A stretch of 34,359 nt of DNA, from the NCBI GenBank assembly GCA_017532425.1, contig JAFXJH010000021.1, positions 1 to 34,359 on the forward strand, read 5' to 3'. The stretch comes from Clostridia bacterium. GTDB taxonomy: Bacteria > Bacillota > Clostridia > Oscillospirales > CAG-272. This document shows positions 24,406 to 31,657 of the stretch, piece after piece (the first letter of the stretch is position 1; every line of letters starts with the position of its first letter). Under the pieces are notes generated by a model. It was not told the DNA's origin, did not search any database, and saw only the letters and a list, made by a program, of their open reading frames with translations. The position numbers and the translations under genes were made by a program.

Positions 24406-25359
24406 ATGTATTATCTTGGTATTGACCTTGGCGGAACAAATATTGCCGCAGGTATCGTTGACGAAAATTACAACATCGTCCTCAAAGGAAGCGTGCCCAC
24501 AATGGCAGAAAGAGACATTCAGTTCGTTATCGACGATATGGCTGATCTCTGCAAGAAGCTCATTGCCGACGCAGGACTCAAGGTAGAGGATATCGCGCAC
24601 GCAGGCGTTGCTTCTCCCGGCACGGTAAATCCCGAAACAGGCGTTGTAGAATATGCAAACAACTTAAAGATCAGACATCTTCCCCTTGCAAAAATGCTCA
24701 CAGAGCGCACGGGAATCAAAAATATCTTCCTCGCAAACGACGCAGACGCGGCGGCTTACGGCGAAGCTATCGCAGGTGCGGCTAAGGGAGCATCCGACTC
24801 TGTAATGATCACACTCGGCACGGGTGTCGGCGGCGGTATAATCATCGACGGCAAGATCTATTCGGGCTTTAACCACGCAGGCGGCGAGCTCGGACACATC
24901 GTTATCGAAAAGGACGGCAGACCCTGCTCTTGCGGACGTCACGGATGCTGGGAGGCTTACAGCTCTGCTACCGGTCTTGTAAAAATGACACGCGAAAAGA
25001 TGAATGAGTGCCCCGACAGCAAGATGTGGGAACTCTGCGAAAACAGTATCGACAACGCAGGCGGAAAGACCGCGTTCAAGGCTGCAAGAGCGGGCGACGC
25101 TGCAGGCAAGGCTGTCGTTGACTCTTACGTAAGCTATCTCGCTTGCGGACTTGCAAACATCATCAACATCTTCCAGCCCGAGATCCTTTCGATCGGCGGC
25201 GGCGTATGCAACGAGGGCGATTACCTTCTCGATCCCGTAAAAGAGATCGTTGCAAAAGAGATCTACACCTGCGAGGGCACAGAGCAGACCGACATCAGAA
25301 TCGCAAAGCTCGGCAACGATGCAGGTATCATCGGCGCGGCTGCTCTCTGTTCCAAATAA
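24406..25359 (+). CDS. ROK family glucokinase
   Basis: The 317-aa sugar kinase has GIDLGGTNIAAGIVD as the first phosphate loop, LANDADAAAYGEA with the likely catalytic Asp, ITLGTGVGGGIIIDG as the second phosphate loop, and the ROK zinc site GELGH with CSCGRHGCWEAY. This is the usual glucokinase layout in Gram-positive bacteria, and it should phosphorylate glucose with ATP in the cytoplasm. AAGGAG precedes the ATG. It is followed after 19 nt by a polysaccharide deacetylase gene. Confidence 0.9.
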   Translation: MYYLGIDLGGTNIAAGIVDENYNIVLKGSVPTMAERDIQFVIDDMADLCKKLIADAGLKVEDIAHAGVASPGTVNPETGVVEYANNLKIRHLPLAKMLTERTGIKNIFLANDADAAAYGEAIAGAAKGASDSVMITLGTGVGGGIIIDGKIYSGFNHAGGELGHIVIEKDGRPCSCGRHGCWEAYSSATGLVKMTREKMNECPDSKMWELCENSIDNAGGKTAFKAARAGDAAGKAVVDSYVSYLACGLANIINIFQPEILSIGGGVCNEGDYLLDPVKEIVAKEIYTCEGTEQTDIRIAKLGNDAGIIGAAALCSK

Positions 25360-25378
25360 TTAACGGTCAGGGAGAAAA

Positions 25379-26293
25379 ATGAAAGAAATCAGCATAAGAT
25401 CCATTATTCTCGTTGCACTCCCGATATTACTTGCGTTAAGCTGTGTGTTCTGTGCGGTCTTCGGCGTATGTATGGCGTTAAAGCAGAGCGATGACCCTGC
25501 TGAAAATGCCGATCCCAAGCCGGACGACCCGACCCCCGAGGAGCCTACTCCCGAGGATCCCCTTCCGCCCGAGGACAATCCCGATCCCGGCATAAAGGAT
25601 CCGCCGGACGACGATCCGCCAAGTGATGATCCGCCCGACGATCCCGTACAAGATAAAAAATACGTCGCCTTCACCTTCGACGACGGACCTGCATATCAGA
25701 GCGGTCTTACCCAGAAATACGTGGACGAGCTTGCAAAATACGGCGGCGAAGCTACCTTTTTCCTTGTAGGCGACCGAATAAACGCAACTACCGCGCGCGG
25801 TCTTGTCTACGCGGTCGAGCACGGGTGGGAGCTCGGTATCCACGCATACACGCACAAGTATTATTTTAATTCGAGCTGCTCGGAAAGCCTTTATCAGTCC
25901 GAGGTTAAAAAGACGGCTGATGCCATCCACAAGTATCTGCCCGAATATGAAATAAAGCTTCTCCGTCCGCCGGGCGGTACGCTCCCCGATGAGCGCGTCA
26001 AGGCGAGCCCGTATGCAATAATTCTTTGGAACGTCGACTCAAACGACTGGAAGAACAAAAACGCCTCGACCGACGAGGAGCGCGACGAATGCGTTGAGAA
26101 TATCGTCTACGAGGTAATGACCACGGTAAAAGACGGAAGCATCATTCTGATGCACGAGATATATAACAATTCCTACCTTGCCTTCTGCGAGATAATCAAG
26201 CAGCTCAGCGAGCAGGGATACGAATTTGTGACCGTATCCGAGCTCCTCGGCGAGGATTTCGAAACGGGAAAGAAATTTTACAGCGGAAAATAA
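25379..26293 (+). CDS. Membrane-anchored polysaccharide deacetylase (NodB/CE4)
   Basis: The 304-aa protein has an uncleaved signal-anchor helix (9-33), a Pro/Asp/Glu-rich linker with repeated PTPEE, PEDP and DDPP units (about 37-92), and a NodB domain. Its motifs are TFDDGP (Asp101, Asp102), HAYTH with His155 and His159, LLRPPGG, WNVDSNDW and ILMHEI. CE4 enzymes of this form remove N-acetyl groups from peptidoglycan or other surface glycans outside the cell. GGGAG precedes the ATG. It ends just before a bidirectional terminator. Confidence 0.92.
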   Translation: MKEISIRSIILVALPILLALSCVFCAVFGVCMALKQSDDPAENADPKPDDPTPEEPTPEDPLPPEDNPDPGIKDPPDDDPPSDDPPDDPVQDKKYVAFTFDDGPAYQSGLTQKYVDELAKYGGEATFFLVGDRINATTARGLVYAVEHGWELGIHAYTHKYYFNSSCSESLYQSEVKKTADAIHKYLPEYEIKLLRPPGGTLPDERVKASPYAIILWNVDSNDWKNKNASTDEERDECVENIVYEVMTTVKDGSIILMHEIYNNSYLAFCEIIKQLSEQGYEFVTVSELLGEDFETGKKFYSGK

Positions 26294-26305
26294 AGTTTAA
26301 AAACA

Positions 26306-26356
26306 AATACAGCCTCGATACTCGCATAAAACGTGTGTCTGAGGCTGTATTATTTT
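26306..26356. terminator. Bidirectional terminator between the deacetylase and XRE genes
   Basis: AATACAGCCTC and GAGGCTGTATT form an 11-bp stem with a 24-nt loop. It lies between convergent genes, and the XRE stop codon begins immediately beside it. Confidence 0.75.
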
Positions 26357-27038
26357 ATATCTCGTTCTTTTCCGAGGAAGGCTCTTCCGCTTTTTCCTCG
26401 CGGGTGCTTTCCTGATCTTCCTTCTTCTTCTGATTTTTCTTTCTCTTCTTGTATTTCAGCTGCGACCAGAGTATTATCGCTATCTGGATCGGAATTCCGA
26501 TAAGGAAGATAACCCAGAGCACCTCAACGTATTTGAGCGCGCTCAAAAATATCGTAGTAAGAAGCGTCCAGAGAAGTATCGAAATTATCAGATAATTGAA
26601 TCGCGTGTTTCCCCATATGGAGTTAAAAACAAGCGCAACGATAGCAGACGCAGGTATGGCAACGATAAAGATCATCCACGCGTTGCCTATTTCAAGCAGG
26701 CTCATCGCGACGAATATTATGGTCGCGATCACCCATACCGTCATTACGGCGAGCAGTGAAATTATGAGCTTACTGTAATTGCGCTGCTTCTCGGCAACCA
26801 TCCTGTGCCCTATCTGAAAATCCTCCGAAAGCAGATCGTCTATCGAAACGTCATAGAATTTTGCTATTTTATAGATAGCTTCTATGTTCGGGCAGGAGTC
26901 TCCATTCTCCCACTTGCTTATTGTTTTGTCCGAATAATTGATCTTTTCGCCGAGCTCTATCTGTGTGAGCGATCGGGATCTTCTTAGTGCTATTAAATTG
27001 CTAATTAAAATCTCTTGAATGTTATTATTTGTACTCAT
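26355..27038 (-). CDS. XRE-type regulator anchored by four membrane helices
   Basis: In this 227-aa protein, residues about 14-72 are a helix-turn-helix domain of the Cro/CI type (LRRSRSLTQIELGEKI, SDKTISKWENG). Four membrane helices follow at about 88-195, then a tail of Lys and Glu. Such membrane-bound XRE proteins are common in Clostridia and often control a neighbouring membrane or envelope gene. It is transcribed away from the GT8 operon across a 201-bp gap that contains palindromes. The promoter's -10 lies only 6 nt before the ATG, so the message may be leaderless. No other plausible start precedes the helix-turn-helix domain. Confidence 0.85.
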   Translation of the reverse strand: MSTNNNIQEILISNLIALRRSRSLTQIELGEKINYSDKTISKWENGDSCPNIEAIYKIAKFYDVSIDDLLSEDFQIGHRMVAEKQRNYSKLIISLLAVMTVWVIATIIFVAMSLLEIGNAWMIFIVAIPASAIVALVFNSIWGNTRFNYLIISILLWTLLTTIFLSALKYVEVLWVIFLIGIPIQIAIILWSQLKYKKRKKNQKKKEDQESTREEKAEEPSSEKNEI

Positions 27039-27044
27039 ACCCCT

Positions 27045-27073
27045 ATTTTACACCAAAACCGCCCAAATGTCAA
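27045..27073 (-). promoter_or_regulatory. Consensus-like promoter for the XRE regulator
   Basis: On the minus strand, TTGACA, a 17-nt spacer and TAAAAT. The ATG follows the -10 by 6 nt, so transcription would begin at or next to the start codon. Confidence 0.75.
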
Positions 27074-27083
27074 GCAAAAATCG

Positions 27084-27106
27084 CAATTCTCCTATTCGGA
27101 GAATTG
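27084..27106. promoter_or_regulatory. Inverted repeat, candidate operator
   Basis: CAATTCTCC and GGAGAATTG are perfect 9-bp arms with a 5-nt spacer. It lies between the two divergent promoters, just upstream of the XRE -35. The half-site CAATTCTC recurs at 27148-27155 next to the other promoter. Confidence 0.55.
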
Positions 27107-27133
27107 ATTTTCTACCGTTTTGAGAGAGGGAGA

Positions 27134-27160
27134 ATCAAGAGTAGAGTCAATTCTCTTGAC
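27134..27160. promoter_or_regulatory. Second operator-like inverted repeat at the GT8 operon -35
   Basis: TCAAGAG and CTCTTGA form an inverted repeat overlapping the -35 of the GT8 promoter. It also contains CAATTCTC (27148-27155), the half-site of the 27084-27106 palindrome. A protein bound here would cover the -35. Confidence 0.45.
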
Positions 27161-27184
27161 TTAATAGAATGTTTTTTATATAAT
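27156..27184 (+). promoter_or_regulatory. Strong promoter for the GT8-acyltransferase operon
   Basis: TTGACT at 27156-27161, a 17-nt spacer and TATAAT at 27179-27184. The GT8 start is about 55 nt downstream. Confidence 0.8.
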
Positions 27185-27239
27185 ATCAAGCGTCGAGGGT
27201 TGCTTCGCCTCTCGCCAACATTATTAAAGGAGAACCTTT

Positions 27240-28214
27240 ATGTCAAGAACATATATGCCTGAAACGTCGAAAGAGATAATACCGATATTTTTCGCAACCG
27301 ATGACAATTATGCACCCTTCCTCGCTGTGTCGATAAGATCTCTGCTTGACAACGCAGATAAAAATTACTTCTACAGAATACACATCCTCACCTCAGTAAT
27401 GAGTGCATCAAACAAGAGAAAGCTGACTGCGCTTGCAGGCGAGAATGCAAAAATATCCTTTGACAACCCCGAGAAAAAGCTCGCGCACATTATGGAGAGC
27501 CTTGCAGTCAGAGACTACTACTCGATAGCAACCTACTACCGCCTTTTCATCGCGGATATGTTCCCCGAGTATGACAAGGCAGTATATATCGACTCGGATA
27601 CCGTCGTCCCCGGCGATATCTCCAAAATGTACTTCACGGACATCGGCGCAAACCTCGTCGGAGCAATTCACGATAACGTAATGGCTGTTCCCACCTTCGG
27701 CGAATACGTTGAAAAGGTGCTCGACGTTTCAAGAAGCCGCTATTTCAACGCGGGAATCCTGCTTATGAATCTGAAGCAGTTCAGAATAACTGATATGGAG
27801 GGCAGATTTATCGAGCTTCTATCGAAAAGAAAGTTCCCCGTTGCGCAGGATCAGGACTATCTCAATATTCTTTGCCGCGACAAGGTCTACTATTTCGGTT
27901 ACGAATGGAACCTCGTTCCGGTCGAAGGTCTTACAGATAAAGCTCCTCAGATCATCCACTACAAGATGGCTCTGCGCCCATGGCATTACGACGGGATCAA
28001 ATACGGCGAATATTTCTGGAAATACGCGGAAACAAGCGGATATTATGCAAATATCTGCGAAATAAAGAAGAATCATTCGGCTATCGACAAGCTCAAGGAT
28101 AAGATGGTAGGCGAAGGACTGCTCGCTCTCGCACGCGAGGAGATCGCAAAAGCCGAAGCTGAAGCAGAATCAGACGAAGAAAGCTCTGTTCGATGTGCGC
28201 TCTGCGCACTCTGA
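27240..28214 (+). CDS. Glycosyltransferase family 8 protein
   Basis: The 324-aa GT-A fold enzyme has IPIFFATDDNYAPFLAVSIRS-like N-terminal strands (split here by family convention into IPIFFATDD and the following helix), the DxD motif in YIDSDTVVPGD (Asp118, Asp120), YFNAGILLMNL and a late IIHYKMALRPWHY, all typical of GT8. It transfers a sugar from a nucleotide donor with retention; donor and acceptor are not readable. There is no membrane helix, so it would be a cytoplasmic or peripheral enzyme. AAAGGAG lies before the ATG. It is the first gene of a three-gene operon with a lipid-type acyltransferase and a CrtO-like protein, so a glycolipid acceptor is a reasonable guess. Confidence 0.9.
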   Translation: MSRTYMPETSKEIIPIFFATDDNYAPFLAVSIRSLLDNADKNYFYRIHILTSVMSASNKRKLTALAGENAKISFDNPEKKLAHIMESLAVRDYYSIATYYRLFIADMFPEYDKAVYIDSDTVVPGDISKMYFTDIGANLVGAIHDNVMAVPTFGEYVEKVLDVSRSRYFNAGILLMNLKQFRITDMEGRFIELLSKRKFPVAQDQDYLNILCRDKVYYFGYEWNLVPVEGLTDKAPQIIHYKMALRPWHYDGIKYGEYFWKYAETSGYYANICEIKKNHSAIDKLKDKMVGEGLLALAREEIAKAEAEAESDEESSVRCALCAL

Positions 28215-28248
28215 AAAATAAAAAGCCTTAAAAGAAAGGGGCAAAAGC

Positions 28249-29127
28249 GTGAAAAACGTGAAAATCGTGAAGAACAAGAAAAAAGATAATACGTCCGAAA
28301 TTGTCCCCGAGAGATCGCCCGAACGTCTCGCGATACTCGAAAAAATAAAGGAATACGAGAAAAACGGTTGGTTTGACCGCGACGTTGAGCCCGACCCCCC
28401 CACAAGACCGCTTGAAGCAGGCGAGGTAGATTATACTCTCGAAAAATTCTCGAGCCGCGTCAGCTCGGAGATCGCAAATTTTTGCGCAAAGACGTATTTC
28501 GACACGCTGATAAGAAAGGGTATCCTCGTTATCGACGAGGTGCGCGGACTTGAAAACTACCGCGCGGTCGACGGCGGCGCAATTATAACCTGCAATCATT
28601 TTAATCCCTTTGACAACTACGCCGTTTTCAAGGTCATTGAAAAGGACCTCGGAAGACGCCGTCTTTATAAGGTAATACGCGAAGGAAATTACACCTCCTT
28701 CCCCGGACTTTTCGGATATTTCTTCAGAAACTGCAACACCCTGCCGCTTGCGTCCTCGGTTTCGGTTATGAAGGAATTCAGCAAAGCGATAACAAAGCTG
28801 CTCGACAGAGGCGAAAAGATCCTGATATATCCCGAGCAGGCGATGTGGTGGAATTACCGCAAGCCCCGTCCGCTCAAGAAGGACCCTTTTCTTATGGCGG
28901 CAAAAAACAGTGCGCCCGTTATTCCCTTCTTTATAACTATGCGCGACACCGAGACTATAGGCGGTGACGGATTCCCGATACAGGGATACACGGTACACAT
29001 TCTGCCCGCAATATATCCCGACAAAGAAAAAAATCCGCGTGAAAATGCGGAAATTATGAGAAACAAAAACTTTGAGGTATGGAAAGCGCTTTACGAAAGC
29101 GTTTACGGCGAGGAGCTCTCCTACTGA
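28249..29127 (+). CDS. PlsC-like acyltransferase
   Basis: The 292-aa protein has the acyltransferase HX4D motif in NHFNPFDN (His117, Asp122), a later YPEQAMWW at the position of the usual FPEG motif (Glu196), and APVIPFFITM. The family transfers acyl groups to lysophospholipids or other lipid alcohols at the inner membrane face. No clear membrane helix is seen, and the first 20 residues are strongly basic. The start is GTG at 28249, with a second GTG three codons later; AAAGAAAGGGG lies upstream. It begins 34 nt after the GT8 gene. Confidence 0.82.
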   Translation: MKNVKIVKNKKKDNTSEIVPERSPERLAILEKIKEYEKNGWFDRDVEPDPPTRPLEAGEVDYTLEKFSSRVSSEIANFCAKTYFDTLIRKGILVIDEVRGLENYRAVDGGAIITCNHFNPFDNYAVFKVIEKDLGRRRLYKVIREGNYTSFPGLFGYFFRNCNTLPLASSVSVMKEFSKAITKLLDRGEKILIYPEQAMWWNYRKPRPLKKDPFLMAAKNSAPVIPFFITMRDTETIGGDGFPIQGYTVHILPAIYPDKEKNPRENAEIMRNKNFEVWKALYESVYGEELSY

Positions 29128-29149
29128 TATTTGACACGGAGGAAAGAAA

Positions 29150-29752
29150 ATGCTCTATATATGGCTTATACTCGGCGCTAATCTCTTTATAATAGCGGCA
29201 TCTCTTTTCTCTATGCTCTTTTTCCCCGAAAGCTTTCTCGGATACGGAGTGACCTACGCACTGCTTATGCCTCCCATAAGCACGGTCGCAGTAATTGCAC
29301 TCGACGCGATAACGGCATTCGTTATCCGCCGTCTGCCCGAAAAGTGGTTTGATATGTCAAGCCCATTTTCCTTGGTCTCGAAGAAGGAATGTGAATTTTA
29401 TACAAAGCTCGGCGTCCGCAAATGGCGTGAAAAGATCCCCGAGCTCGGACTTTTCACCGGATTTCACAAAAATCACGTCGCAAAGCCGGGTAGCAACGAC
29501 TACATAAAGCGTTATATTTTGGAGGCAAATTACGGCGCTGTCATTCATCTTGTCAGCGTTCCGATCGGATTTCTTATAATTTTCCTCTGTCCGCTCGGTC
29601 ACGCAGTATATTTCGGAATCCCCGTCGCTATAGTGAACGCGGTACTTAATATTCTCCCCGCCGTGATCCTGCGCTATAATATCCCAAAGCTTCTTTCGCT
29701 TTACCGCAGAAACGAGCGCAAAACGGCAGTCAGCTCTGAAGTGAATAAATAA
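29150..29752 (+). CDS. CrtO-like membrane protein (diaponeurosporenoate acyltransferase family)
   Basis: The 200-aa protein has about four membrane helices, two at the N-terminus and two near 130-180. Between them lies LGVRKWREKIPELG with a KN..KPGS region, then ILEANYGAVIHLVSV, a Glu-to-His spacing of 8 as in the ExxRAExxHW block of CrtO proteins, although the RAE and W positions differ. CrtO in staphylococci acylates a glycosylated carotenoid. There are no carotenoid genes here, so the target is probably another glycolipid. It follows the acyltransferase by 22 nt with GGAGGAAAG upstream, and a terminator follows its stop. Confidence 0.65.
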   Translation: MLYIWLILGANLFIIAASLFSMLFFPESFLGYGVTYALLMPPISTVAVIALDAITAFVIRRLPEKWFDMSSPFSLVSKKECEFYTKLGVRKWREKIPELGLFTGFHKNHVAKPGSNDYIKRYILEANYGAVIHLVSVPIGFLIIFLCPLGHAVYFGIPVAIVNAVLNILPAVILRYNIPKLLSLYRRNERKTAVSSEVNK

Positions 29753-29785
29753 AAAAGATACGACAAAGCATTGTCGTATCTTTTT
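29752..29785. terminator. Bidirectional terminator after the GT8 operon
   Basis: GATACGACAA and TTGTCGTATC form a 10-bp stem around a 4-nt loop, extended by A5 and T5 on the two sides. It closes the operon and the convergent methylglyoxal synthase-like gene. Confidence 0.88.
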
Positions 29786-29802
29786 ATTTCACAAAAAACT
29801 TA

Positions 29803-30207
29803 TTATCTCGCAGGATTAACGATCTCGCGCCAATCAAGATCACCGCGGTCGATAGCACGCACAAGTATCTCGGCAGTTGCGATATTCGTCGCTACGGGAA
29901 TGTTGTACGTGTCGCACATAAGAAGAAGGTCCCTCTCGGTCTTGTGATAGGCCTCTCTGTCGGTCGTGCTTCTGAAGAAAAGAAGAATGTCGATCTCGTT
30001 ATATGCAATACGGGCTGTTATCTGCTCTGCACCGCCTTGAGACCCGGGCAGCATCTTCTCAATGTTGAGTCCTGTCGCATCCGAAACAAACTTTGCGGTA
30101 ATTCCGGTGGCGCAGATAGAGTGTTTGCTGAGTATCCCACAATAGGCTATACAAAACTCTGTCATAAGTTCCTTTTTTGTGTCGTCCGCTATTATTGCAA
30201 TGTGCAC
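29803..30207 (-). CDS. Methylglyoxal synthase homologue lacking catalytic residues
   Basis: This 134-aa protein is clearly an MgsA homologue across its length (MHIAIIADD, LSKHSICATG, RIAYNEIDILLFF, NIPVATNIATAE, GDLDWREI). MgsA turns dihydroxyacetone phosphate into methylglyoxal. Aligned by eye to E. coli MgsA, the catalytic base Asp71 is Ala60 here (GGAEQ instead of GGDQQ), Asp91 is Ser80, His98 is Tyr87, Asp101 is Thr90 and His19 is Asp8; Asp20 and Lys23 are kept. The fold and phosphate site may remain but the known chemistry should not. The start is GTG with AAGGGGAG upstream. A near-perfect promoter precedes it, so it is probably expressed. Confidence 0.85.
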   Translation of the reverse strand: MHIAIIADDTKKELMTEFCIAYCGILSKHSICATGITAKFVSDATGLNIEKMLPGSQGGAEQITARIAYNEIDILLFFRSTTDREAYHKTERDLLLMCDTYNIPVATNIATAEILVRAIDRGDLDWREIVNPAR

Positions 30208-30266
30208 GGTATTCTCCCCTTTCAGTTTCTTTGCACTTTATTAAAGTAAACAATTATTACAAGCCG

Positions 30267-30295
30267 ATTATATCACATATTTCCGTCAATGTCAA
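30267..30295 (-). promoter_or_regulatory. Consensus promoter for the MgsA-like gene
   Basis: On the minus strand, TTGACA, a 17-nt spacer and TATAAT with a TGA extension, a full sigma-A consensus. The GTG start is about 60 nt downstream. Confidence 0.85.
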
Positions 30296-30468
30296 TGACA
30301 TAATGTTAATTTTTTGCGTAGCGGCGCAATTTTTTTGAAAATCAGTATATCTGAGGCTTCTTTTGTGCCGTCAAAAAAAACAAGTTAAAAGCATATCGGA
30401 GTCCCGATAAAAACTATCCTGCACAAAATTTTCTTTCCTTTATTATTATTCTTGTTATTTTATTTGTA

Positions 30469-30497
30469 TTGACATATCATTCGTTTGGATGTATAAT
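30469..30497 (+). promoter_or_regulatory. Consensus promoter for the PTS IIC-like gene
   Basis: TTGACA at 30469-30474, a 17-nt spacer and TATAAT at 30492-30497, a perfect match. Transcription near 30504 rules out a start codon at 30503. Confidence 0.85.
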
Positions 30498-30559
30498 TGT
30501 AGTTGGAAAGGTTTTTTATTAAATCTTTTCTCGTGTTTTTTATAAAAGGGGTGATAAAA

Positions 30560-31624
30560 TTGAAAAAAATCAAGGCTTTTCTTGAAAGAAAGCAAATAAC
30601 TCCTTCGGCCAAGCTCTACTTCGTTGACGCTATGGGACTTATGGCACTCGGTCTTTTCTCGACCCTGCTTATAGGTACTATTTTCGGAACTATCGGCGGA
30701 CAGTTTGGAATTGAATTTCTGAACGAAATTGCCGCTATAGCTAAAAACGGCTACGTTGTCGGCGCGGCTATCGGCGTTGCTGTCGCATACGCTCTTAAAG
30801 CTCCGCCCCTCGTGCTCTTCTCAAGCGCGGTAACCGGCGCGGCAGGATATATGCTCGGCGCGACAATAACGGTCGGCGCAGAGTCCTTCCCTTATACGGC
30901 AGGTCCTGCAGGTACGTTTTTCGTAGTAATTATCGCCTGCGAGCTCGGTAAGATCGTTTCCAAGGAAACAAAGGTCGATATCCTCGTAACACCTACCGTA
31001 ACCATCCTCGCAGGATTCGGCATAGCAAAGCTGATATGCCCCGCGATCGCCTACGTTATGTACTATCTCGGATATTTCATCAACACAACGACCGAAATGC
31101 ACCCCTTCATTATGGGCGTTATAGTCGCGGTAGTGGTCGGAATCATACTCACTCTCCCGATATCGAGCGCGGCAATATGCGCAATGATCGGTATCTCGGG
31201 TCTTGCGGGCGGCGCGGCTACGGCAGGCTGCTGCGCGCAGATGATAGGATTTGCAGTTATCAGCTTCCGTGAAAACGGAGTTGGCGGTCTTGTTGCTCAG
31301 GGTCTCGGAACATCTATGCTTCAGATGGGCAATATCTGCAAAAAGCCGCAGATATGGATAGCTCCCACGCTTGCTTCGGCTTGCTGCGGACCTCTCGCTA
31401 CCCTTCTCTTCAAGCTTGAATGTGTCGGCGTTTCGGCAGGTATGGGTACTTGCGGTCTTGTAGGACCTATCGGAATAATCTCGGCAACAGAGCACAGCGC
31501 GACAATGTGGATAGGCATCGTTGTCACCTGCATAGTTGCTCCCGCTATCCTTTCCCTTGTATTCAACGAAATACTCCGCGCTGTCGGTCTTGTAAAGACG
31601 GGCGATATGCAGCTTTCCCTTTAA
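30560..31624 (+). CDS. PTS IIC-like sugar permease (PTS_EIIC_2 type)
   Basis: The 354-aa, highly hydrophobic protein has about ten membrane segments and many Gly/Ala-rich stretches (TIFGTIGGQFGIEF, FGIAKLICPAIAYV, MGTCGLVGPIGIIS). This matches the PTS_EIIC_2 group of orphan IIC permeases, which lack fused IIA and IIB domains; none is encoded nearby. I chose the TTG start at 30560 because AGGGGTGAT lies 4 nt upstream. The frame is open upstream but begins at the transcription start. It leads a three-gene run with a NahK-like kinase and an oxidoreductase. Transport of an amino sugar or disaccharide is a guess from those neighbours. Confidence 0.75.
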   Translation: MKKIKAFLERKQITPSAKLYFVDAMGLMALGLFSTLLIGTIFGTIGGQFGIEFLNEIAAIAKNGYVVGAAIGVAVAYALKAPPLVLFSSAVTGAAGYMLGATITVGAESFPYTAGPAGTFFVVIIACELGKIVSKETKVDILVTPTVTILAGFGIAKLICPAIAYVMYYLGYFINTTTEMHPFIMGVIVAVVVGIILTLPISSAAICAMIGISGLAGGAATAGCCAQMIGFAVISFRENGVGGLVAQGLGTSMLQMGNICKKPQIWIAPTLASACCGPLATLLFKLECVGVSAGMGTCGLVGPIGIISATEHSATMWIGIVVTCIVAPAILSLVFNEILRAVGLVKTGDMQLSL

Positions 31625-31657
31625 TATAGGTAAAATAACAACAAAAAGGAATTTTCT

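Larger units (their letters stand above)
30208..30559. other. Divergent intergenic region with two strong promoters
   Basis: This 352-bp gap holds a promoter on each strand, a weak hairpin plus T7 at 30314-30336 (TTGCG/CGCAA) and a TATCGG/CCGATA hairpin. I see no gene or riboswitch that I recognise. Confidence 0.6.

Noticed and set aside
30314..30336. Intrinsic terminator or small RNA end in the 30208-30559 gap
   Set aside because: The stem is only 5 bp, and no plus-strand gene or promoter lies upstream that would need it.
30503..30559. Upstream TTG start for the PTS IIC-like gene
   Set aside because: It coincides with the expected transcription start, whereas TTG at 30560 has AGGGGTGAT just upstream.
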